A stretch of DNA of 64,000 nucleotides, from positions 2,704,648 through 2,768,647 of the forward strand of contig RPFO01000167.1 of the NCBI GenBank assembly GCA_009746045.1, read 5' to 3'. The position numbers and the translations under genes were made by a program. Of the stretch, positions 38,860-62,059 are shown in pieces (the first letter of the stretch is position 1; every line of letters begins with the position of its first letter). The notes beneath the pieces were generated by a model. The model made no database searches and had not been told where the DNA came from. It saw only the letters and a list, made by a program, of their open reading frames with translations. Origin of the DNA: Mesostigma viride (taxonomy: Eukaryota; Streptophyta; Mesostigmatophyceae; Mesostigmatales; Mesostigmataceae).

Positions 38860-40010
38860 CCGATGTAGATGTGGCAACCCCATGGGCCCGGCACCGGCAG
38901 CGGCACTGGAGCTGCCGAGCTCCCCCTTCTCTCCACCACCGCCACCGCCACCTCAACCCTCCTCGCCTCCACCTCCAAAGCCACCACCGCCACCACCGAC
39001 GCCATCACTGCCCAGCTCCTCGACATCGGTCAACCAGCGCCTCAAGGACAACGCCTGATCGCCATCGAGTACGTGCCTGCAAAACACCGTGGGCCTCACC
39101 GCCCAGGCGGTGAAGGACATTGCCAGCCCGCTAGGCCAGCCCCGGCTCGGGCCCAGCCGGGGATGCCCCTCCCACCCAGCTAGAGCTAACCTGGGCCACC
39201 ATGCGCATGCTGCGCTGACTGAACCATGCACACCACCAGTCCACCACCACCACCTCCGTCATCGCTGCACAGCAGCTCAAGCAGCAGACGCTCGACCTCC
39301 GCGAGGAGGCCGAGCTCGACAAGCGCAGCCGCAACGTCATCGTCTTGAAAGCACTTCAACCTGCTTGAAGGTGAGAATTCCCCAATTAGTTCCATGCCAA
39401 GGCGTTTGAGATCGAACGAAAGGGGGTCTGAGGTCTCTGCGCCCTTTCTCAGTTCCTGTTGTGCACATACAGGGATTAAAAGCACTCCGGTGCTCCGTGA
39501 TTCAATTAATTAATTGATTAATTGAGATCGAACACCATCCTTGTCAATCCGGGCCATGGCTCTCAACGGTAAGAATTCAAGCAGGGGCTGAGCCGCCTTC
39601 CCCGCTCGCGCCCGGGTAATTAAGGCTGGCCCGCCCCCGCTTCTCCTCACCTTCGCCACCATGGCGATTGGCGGATCGATAAGCTGTCCAGAGTTCCTCA
39701 ATCGTCGCAAGCTTGCCGGACCTCCTACACGCTGGATGACGACTTGACCCTGGCCCAGCAAGTCAGCAACAACAGCGACGGGAGCTAATTAATACGTGGC
39801 GCCGACCTACCTCCAGCTCCGGCAGACGGCGGGGAAGAAGCCGGTATACTTGAAGCTAGGGGGCGGTCATCTACGTTGACCACGTACAAGCCCTGGCAGG
39901 TTGTCTCGATCCTTGGTACAAGCCCTGGCAGGCCGCGGCCCCTGCATGCCCCAGCGACCCCACTGCACCTAGCCTAGCTGGGGATAGCGCCCCGCGGCCT
40001 AGGGAAATAT
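38860..40010 (+). pseudogene. L1-like LINE ORF1 remnant, split by repeat R2
   Basis: A Pro/Ser/Thr-rich start is followed by a coiled-coil stretch at 39247-39355 (QQLKQQTLDLREEAELDKRS, then RNVIVLK). Next come degraded RRM-like pieces near 39625-39740, then DDDLTLAQQ and TYLQLRQ to GKKPVY at 39735-39850. Several frameshifts and stops interrupt it. Repeat R2 copy 3 (39415-39525) interrupts the order, so it inserted later. The L1-type ORF1 assignment rests on the E-L-x-x-RSRN motif and the C-terminal pattern. Confidence 0.55.
39415..39525 (+). repeat. Dispersed repeat R2, copy 3
   Basis: GAGGTCTCTGCGCCC, CAGGGATTAAAAGCAC, CCGGTGCTCCGTGA and an AATTAATTAATTGATT tail. The hairpin's right arm is missing: the sequence jumps from GTGATTC to the tail. 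Confidence 0.6.
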
Positions 40011-40165
40011 ATAACAGTACTGTAGAATATTAGAACGGGCTAGCCGACGTGGCTCACGCACATGTGCATGTATGCCTATTCTGATTTTCTGATTTGGCAC
40101 GCCGCAAAGGTGAAAACCATTTGCGTTCAGTGCCGGTCCGCGGAAAACGCGATCTGCAAATGAAT

Positions 40166-40250
40166 CCAGGCCGGAATCGAACTGGGGACCTCTCGCACCA
40201 ACTTGCCTATGATGCATGGGACCCACACCACGCATTAGCTTTAGAATATT
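40166..40250 (-). repeat. Possible tRNA-derived SINE fragment
   Basis: The minus strand reads CCCAGTTCGATTCCGGCC, a good pol III B box, preceded by AAGTTGGTGCGAGAGG and, about 60 nt upstream, AGCTAATGCGTGG as a weak A box. The T-stem does not pair fully, so it is not a working tRNA. Confidence 0.4.
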
Positions 40251-40408
40251 TGATCATGCTTTGCCCATGCAGAGAGGTACTCATCTGCTCAGAGATGTCA
40301 TCAGCCCTAGCTATTGCCTAGCCACAATCATATCTTCCACCCCATGCCCGCACCTTAGCTGCATGCTGGAATACATGGCGGTGCATGCAGACCTACTTCC
40401 TCCTGCAT

Positions 40409-40430
40409 GGGGGGGGGGGGGGGGGGGGGG
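40409..40430 (+). repeat. Poly-G run of about 22
   Basis: Uninterrupted G run after CCTCCTGCAT. Its true length is doubtful because long homopolymers are error-prone. Confidence 0.8.
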
Positions 40431-40579
40431 TGCTCGATCGTCCATTCGCTCGGTCACGGATTGAACTGCACCTCAGAGTCCGGTGCAGCCGGGGAAGCGG
40501 CGGGCGACAGTGTGAGTTAGTACGGCGGTCCCTCGTAAGTAGTTTATACGCGTAGTAATTGCAATTGTGGCTTGCGCCT

Positions 40580-40718
40580 CCGGGCGAGAGGGAAGACGGG
40601 TGTCTCTGCCCCCCTCACAGCGTGCAGCATACAGGGATGAAAAGCACTTGAACACTGTATTGTTGTGCTGCGTGACTTCCCAACGTGGGAGCTCGTGTTC
40701 AATTAATTAATTAATTGC
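40580..40718 (+). repeat. Dispersed repeat R2, copy 4
   Basis: GGGTGTCTCTGCCC, CAGGGATGAAAAGCAC, an inserted stretch after CTTGAACAC, then GTGCTGCGTGACTTCC, CGTGGGAGCTCGTG and (AATT)n. It is the most divergent copy. Confidence 0.6.
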
Positions 40719-41155
40719 AAATGGCGGGTATGCACAGGATAAAAGCAACATTGTGACTGTAGCAAGTGCTTTGGATTATCATTTTCTTGTATGCAAGATC
40801 TATCTGAGTTTTCCTGAAGGCTAGAGTCCCCAGGTGGCGTGTGGGGGCACGCGTATGCAAACGACACGTGCTTCATATGCACATGGTATCACTTATATCA
40901 ATGAGACAGACATATGCCCAATTGATACGCCCAAGCGCATAAAGTTGCCTCTCACAGATGGTGTCCTGAACACAGAAACGAAATCCGATACGAGCATAGT
41001 CTTACCGGCCACCTAACAATAATATGCCAGGAATCTCTTTGATATGCCAGGAATCATGCACAGTGCATTTAGAATGATGATTGGCATTTTTTCAAGCTAC
41101 GACAGTCACCTCAGTTACAGACAAGAAGAACTATACAGCGCTGTGCATGCAGCAT
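40719..41155. other. No gene seen
   Basis: Between the R2 repeat and the acetyltransferase. Short frames only. AAATGCCAGGAATC-type words occur twice near 41025-41055. Confidence 0.5.
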
Positions 41156-41641
41156 TCATGCTGATGCATGTTCCCTGCTTTTCCAGACCATGATCACGGC
41201 ATCTCTCCCTTTGCGATAGAAATCTGGCATATGTCCACCCGATTGGAAACCGTTCTTGTGGTACAAGTTCACCGCAGGAGTCCGCGACGGGTCGACGTGC
41301 AAGTGAAGCAACTGAATGCCAGGATGGGACTGTGCCCACTGGATCATGCGGCTCGCCAGGCCATGTCTCCTATGCTCTTCCGCGACAGCGACTTTGACAA
41401 TGTAAGCACTTCCCTGGGGACGCCGAGCTAGAATAATATATCCGACGCAACGTGGGAAGGGGCCCGACGCCATGCCGACCACCATCGTTTGGGACGGTTT
41501 GAACGCCTCGTCTCTGAGTCCGTCTTTGAGGCTTTCATGCTTAGGGAAGATCTTCTTTTCTAGGTTTTCTGCCTCTGCAAGTATAGCTTCTATCCCTGGC
41601 ATTCGTCGACGCACTTCTACCAAAGCAACATCGCCATTCAT
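41156..41641 (-). CDS. GNAT-family N-acetyltransferase (161 aa)
   Basis: A single open frame with the GNAT fold in order: an N-terminal strand and helix (ALVEVRRRMPGIEAILAEAE), an acidic/basic linker (LEKKIFPKHESLKDG), strand CVGYIILARR, strand IVKVAVAEEHRRHGLA with the acetyl-CoA pyrophosphate loop (R-R-H-G-L-A, the Q/RxxGxG/A motif), a helix, then LHLHVDPSRTPAVNLYHKNG with the conserved Asn-Leu-Tyr and GF ending of motif B. Length is typical for a free-standing GNAT domain. The substrate cannot be told; FPKHES and YYxKGRDA-like (FYRKGRDAV) features are shared with small eukaryotic GNATs of the N-alpha-acetyltransferase type. No introns are apparent. It lies head-to-head with the TM9SF3 gene, about 1 kb apart. 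Confidence 0.85.
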   Translation of the reverse strand: MNGDVALVEVRRRMPGIEAILAEAENLEKKIFPKHESLKDGLRDEAFKPSQTMVVGMASGPFPRCVGYIILARRPQGSAYIVKVAVAEEHRRHGLASRMIQWAQSHPGIQLLHLHVDPSRTPAVNLYHKNGFQSGGHMPDFYRKGRDAVIMVWKSREHASA

Positions 41642-42648
41642 CTTCGCGACTGGGCATGTGAGACAATCTCAGACGCCACGTCGGTTCCATGTACAAGCGA
41701 CGGCTATCTAGAGCATGCAAAAACTTCATCCATCAAAGCACCGCCTTCATCAATCCGAGGTGCACGAAAGTCCCAAGAATTGTTGTGGGCGACCAGCTTC
41801 GCTCAACATACAAAGGCCGAGTCCAGAGAAGGGACACTCTTGGCCGCCGGGCCCACCGGTCTAAATGATGGTATGCGCTTGCCACTGAAAAACGCAACTG
41901 GTATACTGTAGATTGGGGAAGTAACAGGCAATGCCTATCCTAGATGGCCGAGCACGTGCACGCCGGCCAGAAAGGATTCAAGAGCATACTATCAATTAAT
42001 ATTTTCCTAGTAAGATCCTCCGCCGGGAACCTCTACCTCTCGACTGAACTCAGGACTGGTGAGTCACTTTTTTACCCAGTTGTACTCGTGACTAACTCTC
42101 GAGACTCATGACTCTTCATGACTCATGAGTCGTTTCAACAAAAATAGTGTTATTTCAAGGGTTATTTTAATGTTACCTCGAGCGTTCCCAGTTCCCAGTT
42201 CCCTGACTTGCCTCCTGCGAAGTGCCAACGCAATCATGTCACATGACAAATGACATGCCAAGCGCCAACGTGGCACGATTACAAGGGTGTGCAGCCGACC
42301 AGAGCGACTTCTGTCCTCTGTCAACGTGCACGGAAGCCCGCGCCGTGCCGTCGACCCGGCTCAGGGTGTTACGCGAGCGGTGGATTCGCGCGGGGAGAGA
42401 CAGCATGAGCTGGGCCTCGAGGTGTCCATATACAAGTCCAGCAGAGCTCACTTTTGTCTTGCTGTTTGCACCGCCATTTGTTGGCGGCATTTCCGCGTGT
42501 ATAAGTTGCGTTATTTCGTAGCTGGCTGGTAGACACCGGTTGCGAGACGGATGAAATTCAGTGGAAAAGTCTGAGAAGTATGGCCGGCAAGTGCAGATTG
42601 TTATAAGTGTACAGCCACTGGCCTCAATATTAGGACGAGGTGGCAAAT
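41642..42648. other. Divergent intergenic region, no further gene
   Basis: Separates the minus-strand acetyltransferase from the plus-strand TM9SF3 gene and so should hold both promoters. Direct repeats GACTCATGA/GACTCTTCATGACTCATG occur near 42095-42130. No TATA box is convincing. Confidence 0.5.
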
Positions 42649-56122
<13,474 letters not shown>

Positions 56123-58330
56123 GCACCAGCAAGATGCGAGCGGGATCCTAACCTATGTCGTCGAGGGAGGCAGTGAATATATATATCGGGCCTCTATTAT
56201 ATATGAAGCGAGATAACAATCACTACACGCGTGGCGGAGCATGTTTTGTGAATTCTGGGCTGGATGCCTGCAGCTGCCTCGAGCTAGTTGGGTCATTGCC
56301 CCGCGATTCGCCACTGTGTTGCTCCCTGCCACACAGACGAAATTGTAGCTATTTTTCTTATCGGTGGCAAGAGTAGATCAATAGGTTTACTGTCGTCGTA
56401 GATGAGGTGCCCTGGCATAGCCATGCGATCTGGACAATGCAGCAGCGGTGGTCACATGCCCTTTATGGGCAACTGCTTGCAAGTACAATGGCCTTCTTGA
56501 GTGCACGATCTTGGGCATTGCTACAGAGGTGAGCACGACGTGATCTGATAATCGTGTTATTGGACACTGCCGCTCAGGAGTTTTGCGGCATGCACCTGAA
56601 ACCCCAGACTAGATGCAGTGGCATGTAGGTGCTCTTCAAAGGAAATGACTGTGCACACGTGTCTCAATGACTGCAGCCAGTGTGGCCATGGCTGCAAGCC
56701 GCCTGTCTGAAGGCTTCAGTCCTGCCCGTGGAGTGGGATGGTTGGCCAGTGGAACCTGAGCACTTCAAAGTAGGCATTTTCCTGAGCATGCGTTTCCCTG
56801 AGCAGGGGCATGTCAAATTGTTCAATAAATAAGTCGAATTTGATAAGCGAAGTATTGTAATTTGGTCGCAAACAATCCTTCCTCGATCAAGTGATCATGT
56901 GAAATTCTAACTGAAAGTCAAGCATGTGGTTGTGTTAATGATGAAAAGTCCCCAACCAGCCAGAGGGTGCAGATTGTGGGATGTTAAACCTGCGGTGGCA
57001 CATATCGCTGGTCCTGCATGATACAACATGCGCGGACCAGTTGTCTCATCAACAATTAATAATATACTGGTGTACCCACAGGGGTGTGTACCACATGCAG
57101 ACCGAACCATTATTTATCATTTACACACATATTCATGTCGGTCTTGCGTGGTTCACCACGCTCGCCGACAGTGATTCGCATCACCTATTTCATCCCACTC
57201 ATGCTCATACAAACCTCAGCTTGCACCCGTGGGCTCCGATCCAGCGCCTTGAACGTGGCACAAACTACGGAAGAGTTCTGACAATATCCAACACGAAGGA
57301 TACCCCCCCCCCCCCCTCCCCCCCCCCCCGTCGATGGCTGCAAGAACTGGCCGCAAATTCTTGCAGTTTTCCACGACACATGCTATGCTCTTGTCGGGAT
57401 TGTCGCAATTGCGCACCAGCAACGCTCAACAAGCGGGGCTGCACATTGAAGCCACCAACGCAACAACCTTGTCCGTAACATCACTGTCGCGAAGGTCAAT
57501 CAGCAGTCACACCTAAGGCTGATGCTGGACGATGCATGGTGCGCACCAGCCTCTACATGGCTTCTTCCTCAACCTATGGCTACTTCCTCCGGCAGGCGAT
57601 TGCCACCTGCCCAAAATGCACGCGACTGGGTGAAGAAACAACCTACAGCCCGCACCTGCGCAACAAAATGTCACAACAAAATCCTACATTGAAATTTCTA
57701 AGTGCTCTAGATGCAAGCAATACTTTATAACCGCCGACAAGCTGTCGATCACTGCCGCTGAAACACACCCATGTTCAAGAAGTGCCGCAGTTCGCGGGTG
57801 TTGGCGGCGACCGCCTTCATCCCGACATGGATCCCTGACGTTGAAGTCTCTGACACCCAGCACACGCACGCCCCAACACCTTTCGGCCACACCCAGCAAA
57901 TGCCTTCATTACCCACAAACCAACAATGCGGCTCATGTCCAATTATTCCAGCCCTGCACAGTAGCTTGCCACCGCACGAAAACCCTCATCACAAACATCG
58001 AGGCCCCTCCAGCCCCAATTGGCATTTGGTGAGCTTATGCTCGTATTATATTTGAACGACAAAGGGGCTCAAGGGGAAGGGCAGCCAGCCGGTTAGATAG
58101 TTTCCTATCTAACGTGGGTATATCATCTCCTCGCCGGTGGGATCAGCTCATCATACATCACGCCACCGTGCCGGCGTCTAGTAGTCACTGAAACTACAGG
58201 CAGCATACTTCCGCAATCCTTAGTGAGCTCGCAGGCGCGCAGGCGCCCCGAACACCCCTGGCAGGTGCTGAGCAGAGCAGAGTGCATCGCTCGCCAGTGA
58301 CCTTAACTCCGGTGACCGTAACTCCTCCCA
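56123..58330. other. 3' flank of TM9SF3 and gene-poor interval
   Basis: AATAAATAAG at 56823-56832 and TGTAA at 56855-56859 are candidate poly(A) signals for TM9SF3, but the implied 3' UTR of about 700 nt is a guess. A C-rich run lies at 57302-57330. Other frames are short and unfamiliar. Confidence 0.4.
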
Positions 58331-58364
58331 GCGTCCCTAACGGCGCACGGGGCCATCAGCCGGC

Positions 58365-59100
58365 GCAAGCGGGGCCCATTCCATGCGATCTCGAACACTA
58401 GATCCGCCCCCTGGGTCGGCCGTCCACCTACGCCGCCTCCAGCTTGGGGCAGTCAGTGCCTGCCCAGGGGCACGAGTCTGGCATCTGTCACTACGGACGA
58501 AGCACGTCGCCGCCATGGGACATGGCCACTCGGACCAGCCCGGCATGCCCGCAGTCGCAATGCCCGCATGAAAGAGGTCGGTCGAATCCAGAGGCACTTC
58601 CGGCCAGGGCATTGAGAGAAGCGCGTGATGCCTGGGTCACTAGTTTCAACGACCACCCAGGTTGTCGCAACCGGCAGCATTGAGGTAAAAGCCTTATCCC
58701 TGGGTGGGTGCGGAGGAGGATGTCTTCCACCTCTGGCAAATCCGCGTGGAACCTGTTAAACACAGCCCATCGGCTAAGTTGAGGGACAGGCGGTCCCTGT
58801 TATCCAAGGATCCTCACGATTCGCACGCCGCTCCGCACTGAACACGCATGGGTTGGGGCATCTGCTCGTGACTCAGCCAGTCCACCCCTCCCATGTCCGG
58901 CAGGCAGCCCCCCCACGCCACGTCGTCCCCGAACAAGTCAGTGATGTGCCGCAGGCTAGGGATTCATCGGCCACGGCCAGGAAGCTGCGGCACGTGCGGC
59001 GTGGACGCCTGCGGTCGGGGATGGGGAGCGACGACATCACCTGGGTGCCAGTCCCAGGGACCCCCGTGCCCTGCTCCAGGGTGAGCTGGGGTGCGTAGTG
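58365..59100 (-). pseudogene. Decayed partial copy of the F-box/LRR gene
   Basis: Reading the minus strand, 59090-58870 gives LTLEQGTGVPGTG, LPIPDRRRPRRTCRSFLAVA and DESLACGT. These match LTLEQLMDVPGIA, LPVLDRVRLRRTCRTFLAGA and DESLLAVT of the intact gene at 59346-61229. Further homologous blocks follow in the same order: 58785-58870 with 60877-60985, and 58420-58500 with 60540-60610. Frameshifts and missing segments remove any long frame. It is a tandem duplicate on the same strand, directly downstream of the parent. Confidence 0.85.
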
Positions 59101-59189
59101 GCCATGCGAGCAAGCATGATGTCTCCATGATTGTCTCCTTGATACGAGCAAGCATTATGACTGATCGATCGTGGTGTGGGCAGAAAGTT

Positions 59190-59480
59190 ATGGCCATCAC
59201 CGTCATCCTCCTCCTCAAAGTCTTCATCATCTTCTGCGTGTGTGTCAACTTCACCCTCCTCACAATTTCTTCCACCGCCGCCGGGCCCGAAGATACTTTT
59301 CTCCTCCTCCTCCTCTTAAAGAGAAAACTACTCCTCATCCTCCTGCTAATCCTCATCCTCATCCTCATCATAATAATCCTCCTCATCCTCCTCTTCATCC
59401 TCCTCCGCCTCCTCCTCCTCATCGTCGATCTCATCATCAAAATCATCATACTCATCACCCTCCTCATCGTCAGCATCGTC
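59190..59480. repeat. Interrupted TCC/TCA trinucleotide tract across the stop codon of the F-box gene
   Basis: On the minus strand it codes GAG/GAT/GAC repeats, giving the acidic tail. The TAG at 59348-59346 interrupts it, and purine triplets continue beyond the stop. The tail therefore looks like an expanding microsatellite that was captured into the reading frame. Confidence 0.7.
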
Positions 59481-61229
59481 CCACCAAAGGCGCAACCGGA
59501 GCGCGCACCGGGTCTGATCCACATCTCTCGCAATGGCATCTGCCATTTCGCACCCCGCGACGTCCAACACACACAGGGACTTCCAGCGAGTCATGCAGCG
59601 CCACAAGCCATGTTCCTTGACGTCGGTGCAACGCCGCAGCACCAGTTCCCTCAGTGTATCGCACCTCGTGGACACCGTGTTAAGAACATTGATAGGTATA
59701 GAACAACCAGACAGATCCAGCACTCGCAGGCCCTGCCCGCGTTCCTGCAGAAACTCGACCAGCGTGTCCTCTGAGACATGGATATCCCCCGCCTTGAACA
59801 CCCGTAGCCTCGTGCACTGCCGGCCAATCGCCAGCACCGCCTCACTCGTCACGCAACGTGGCTTTGTGATGTCCAAATATTCCAGTTTCCGGCATCCGTC
59901 CGCAATCGCCACCAACCCCTTCCCACCATAACAATACGCCATGTCCAGGCGCCTGAGGTCATGACACCTGGCGGCAATCGCCTCCACGCTCGCCGCCGTG
60001 ATATCCGTCTTGTCGAGTTCCAACGTCCTTATCCCCGGGCAATGCAGCGCCACCTGGCAGATGCTCAAGTCACCAACGTCCGAGCACCCCGACACACGCA
60101 AGTGCCACAACCGTGGGCACTTCCTCGCCACCATAATTATGCTGGCGTCGGTGATGTCGTAGCAACCACCCACGTCCAAATGCTCGAGCTGCGCACAGTG
60201 ACTTGCGATTACAGTGACCCCTGCCCCGGTGACACTTGTCCTTGACAAAACCAGCCGGCGCAGGCCCGGGCAACCATTTGCCAGCGCGGTGATGCCGCTG
60301 TCTGTTATTTCGCGACCAACCGCATCGAGCCGCCAGAAACCGGGGCAATTGGACGCGATGGCCTTGAGACTGTCATCCGTCACTTCTCCGTCAAAATTCA
60401 AGAACCCCAGGTGCTCGAGCAGCGGGCATCGCTCCGCCACTGGGATGATTCCGTCGTCTGTCACGGGCGCAGGCACCGTGAGGCGGCGCAGGCGGGGACA
60501 GCCCCGCGCGACTGCACTAAAGCCAGCATCTGTCCCCCTGGTGCCGTCCGCGTACAGCACCTCCAGCTTGGGGCAGTGCCTGCTGAGGAACACGAGGCTG
60601 GCGTCGCTGATCCGCTTGCAGTCGGAGATACCCAGACGCAGGAGCCCCGGGTTTGACCGGGCCACTGAGGAGATGCTAGAGTTGGAGATCCGGCAAGCGG
60701 ATACATCGAGTGCTTCTAGACGGCGGCAGCAACCCGCGATAGCGTACAAAACGTTGTCCATGACGTCCAGGCACCCTGCCAAGTTGAGGTACGTGATGGC
60801 CGGGAGGTCATGGGCAAACATGGTTGAGGACAAAATGCCGGTGTCGATGCTGCAGCCTTTCACCCACGGCCAGCGGAGCGACAGGCGGTCCCTCTCCTGC
60901 CAGGGTTCCTCGTCATCCGCCCGCGACGCCACGCTGATGGTCGTCAGCTTGGGGCACTTGCGGATCAGCCAGTCGAGGCCACCGGTGAAGGAACGCCTGA
61001 GCGTGGAAGACAGCGTGCAACCCTCCCCCGCCAGCTCTTCCCCAAACAGCTCGGTGACAGCTAGCAAGGACTCGTCGGCCCCGGCTAGGAAGGTGCGGCA
61101 CGTCCGCCGCAGGCGCACGCGGTCGAGGACGGGGAGTGCCGCCATCACCAGGGGGGCGATCCCAGGGACATCCATGAGCTGCTCCAGCGTCAATTCCTTA
61201 GAGGACGCGGTAAGTCGCTGTGACGCCAT
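59346..61229 (-). CDS. F-box-like / leucine-rich repeat protein (AMN1 type) with acidic tail, 627 aa
   Basis: F-box/LRR proteins recruit substrates to SCF ubiquitin ligases: the F-box binds Skp1 and the LRR arc binds the target. Residues 12-50 (LTLEQLMDVPGIAPLVMAAL, then LDRVRLRRTCRTFLAG) are an F-box-like segment. From about 85 to 560 run cysteine-containing LRRs of about 26 residues (CPKLEVLYADG, CPRLRRLTVPA, CPGLRRLVLSR, CAQLEHLDVGGCYDITDASI, CRKLEYLDI, CDTLRELVLRRC). The last ~50 residues are almost only Asp and Glu. Start chosen at 61229: MASQRLTASSKELTLEQL precedes the F-box directly. There are no introns, unlike the neighbouring genes, which may point to a retrocopy. The target is unknown. 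Confidence 0.93.
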   Translation of the reverse strand: MASQRLTASSKELTLEQLMDVPGIAPLVMAALPVLDRVRLRRTCRTFLAGADESLLAVTELFGEELAGEGCTLSSTLRRSFTGGLDWLIRKCPKLTTISVASRADDEEPWQERDRLSLRWPWVKGCSIDTGILSSTMFAHDLPAITYLNLAGCLDVMDNVLYAIAGCCRRLEALDVSACRISNSSISSVARSNPGLLRLGISDCKRISDASLVFLSRHCPKLEVLYADGTRGTDAGFSAVARGCPRLRRLTVPAPVTDDGIIPVAERCPLLEHLGFLNFDGEVTDDSLKAIASNCPGFWRLDAVGREITDSGITALANGCPGLRRLVLSRTSVTGAGVTVIASHCAQLEHLDVGGCYDITDASIIMVARKCPRLWHLRVSGCSDVGDLSICQVALHCPGIRTLELDKTDITAASVEAIAARCHDLRRLDMAYCYGGKGLVAIADGCRKLEYLDITKPRCVTSEAVLAIGRQCTRLRVFKAGDIHVSEDTLVEFLQERGQGLRVLDLSGCSIPINVLNTVSTRCDTLRELVLRRCTDVKEHGLWRCMTRWKSLCVLDVAGCEMADAIARDVDQTRCALRLRLWWDDADDEEGDEYDDFDDEIDDEEEEAEEDEEEDEEDYYDEDEDED

Positions 61230-62059
61230 GCTCTATGATACAACCTAAAGGCTGAAACGTGATTTTACTCTAGTTAGATTAGAAGACGGATTCAATGGTA
61301 ATCGACGTCTCAGCAAACTTGCCAGGATCTCCTGCAAGACCTAGACATGCTCGGAACGTGACTCAAGGAAACTCTTACAATTTGCTAGCCACTGGCACGA
61401 AATTAAAAACTAGATATCTAACGAACACCTCTAATCTTGGGGGAAATGCAAAGCTTTGCTTAACCTTTGCAGAAAATTAACTTCGCAGGGCGTTCACTAT
61501 CTGTGAGGCCACTAAAAGAAGCATGGCATTGTCAAACGGGCGCTGTCTACAGGCCCGGTATTCACGACGCCATCCCCCATGCAACCTTGCTTAGTCGTTG
61601 ATTAAGTTGCCTGGTTCATATCGCCATTCACACGTCTCCACGTCTGGACTTCTTTGTGTCGATACATGAAAAACACTAACTGTCTCCGGTGAGTCCATTT
61701 TGTGCTGTGAAGGTTTTCGCGGGAAAGTTGGTCCTGCCCCCTTCATGTTTAGTCGTTCCTCGCGTCGTCAGTCGGGCCATGCGATTCGATAAATTATTTT
61801 CCTACTTTCTACAGTACTGTTGTAGTATTGTTCCTACATCGTTCGTTCAATGCAGTTCAGTTCAGTTCATTCCCACGCCGTTCGGACCGTAAGTCCGTCA
61901 CGGGGCTCCGAATAAGGATAGTAGCCCCATTTGTATCATTTACGCGTGGCAGGCGTTCCTTATGATCCGCGGCAAGGATGCCTCGGCTTGCTCGCAGCTC
62001 GCATCATAATTCGGCAGGATTAGAACACTTCCAGGCTATGGCGCCCGGCAACTGCCATC
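61230..62059. other. Divergent intergenic region between the F-box gene and nicastrin
   Basis: Should hold both promoters. Nothing coding seen. CAGTTCAGTTCAGTTCATTCC at 61854-61873 is a small direct repeat. Confidence 0.5.
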
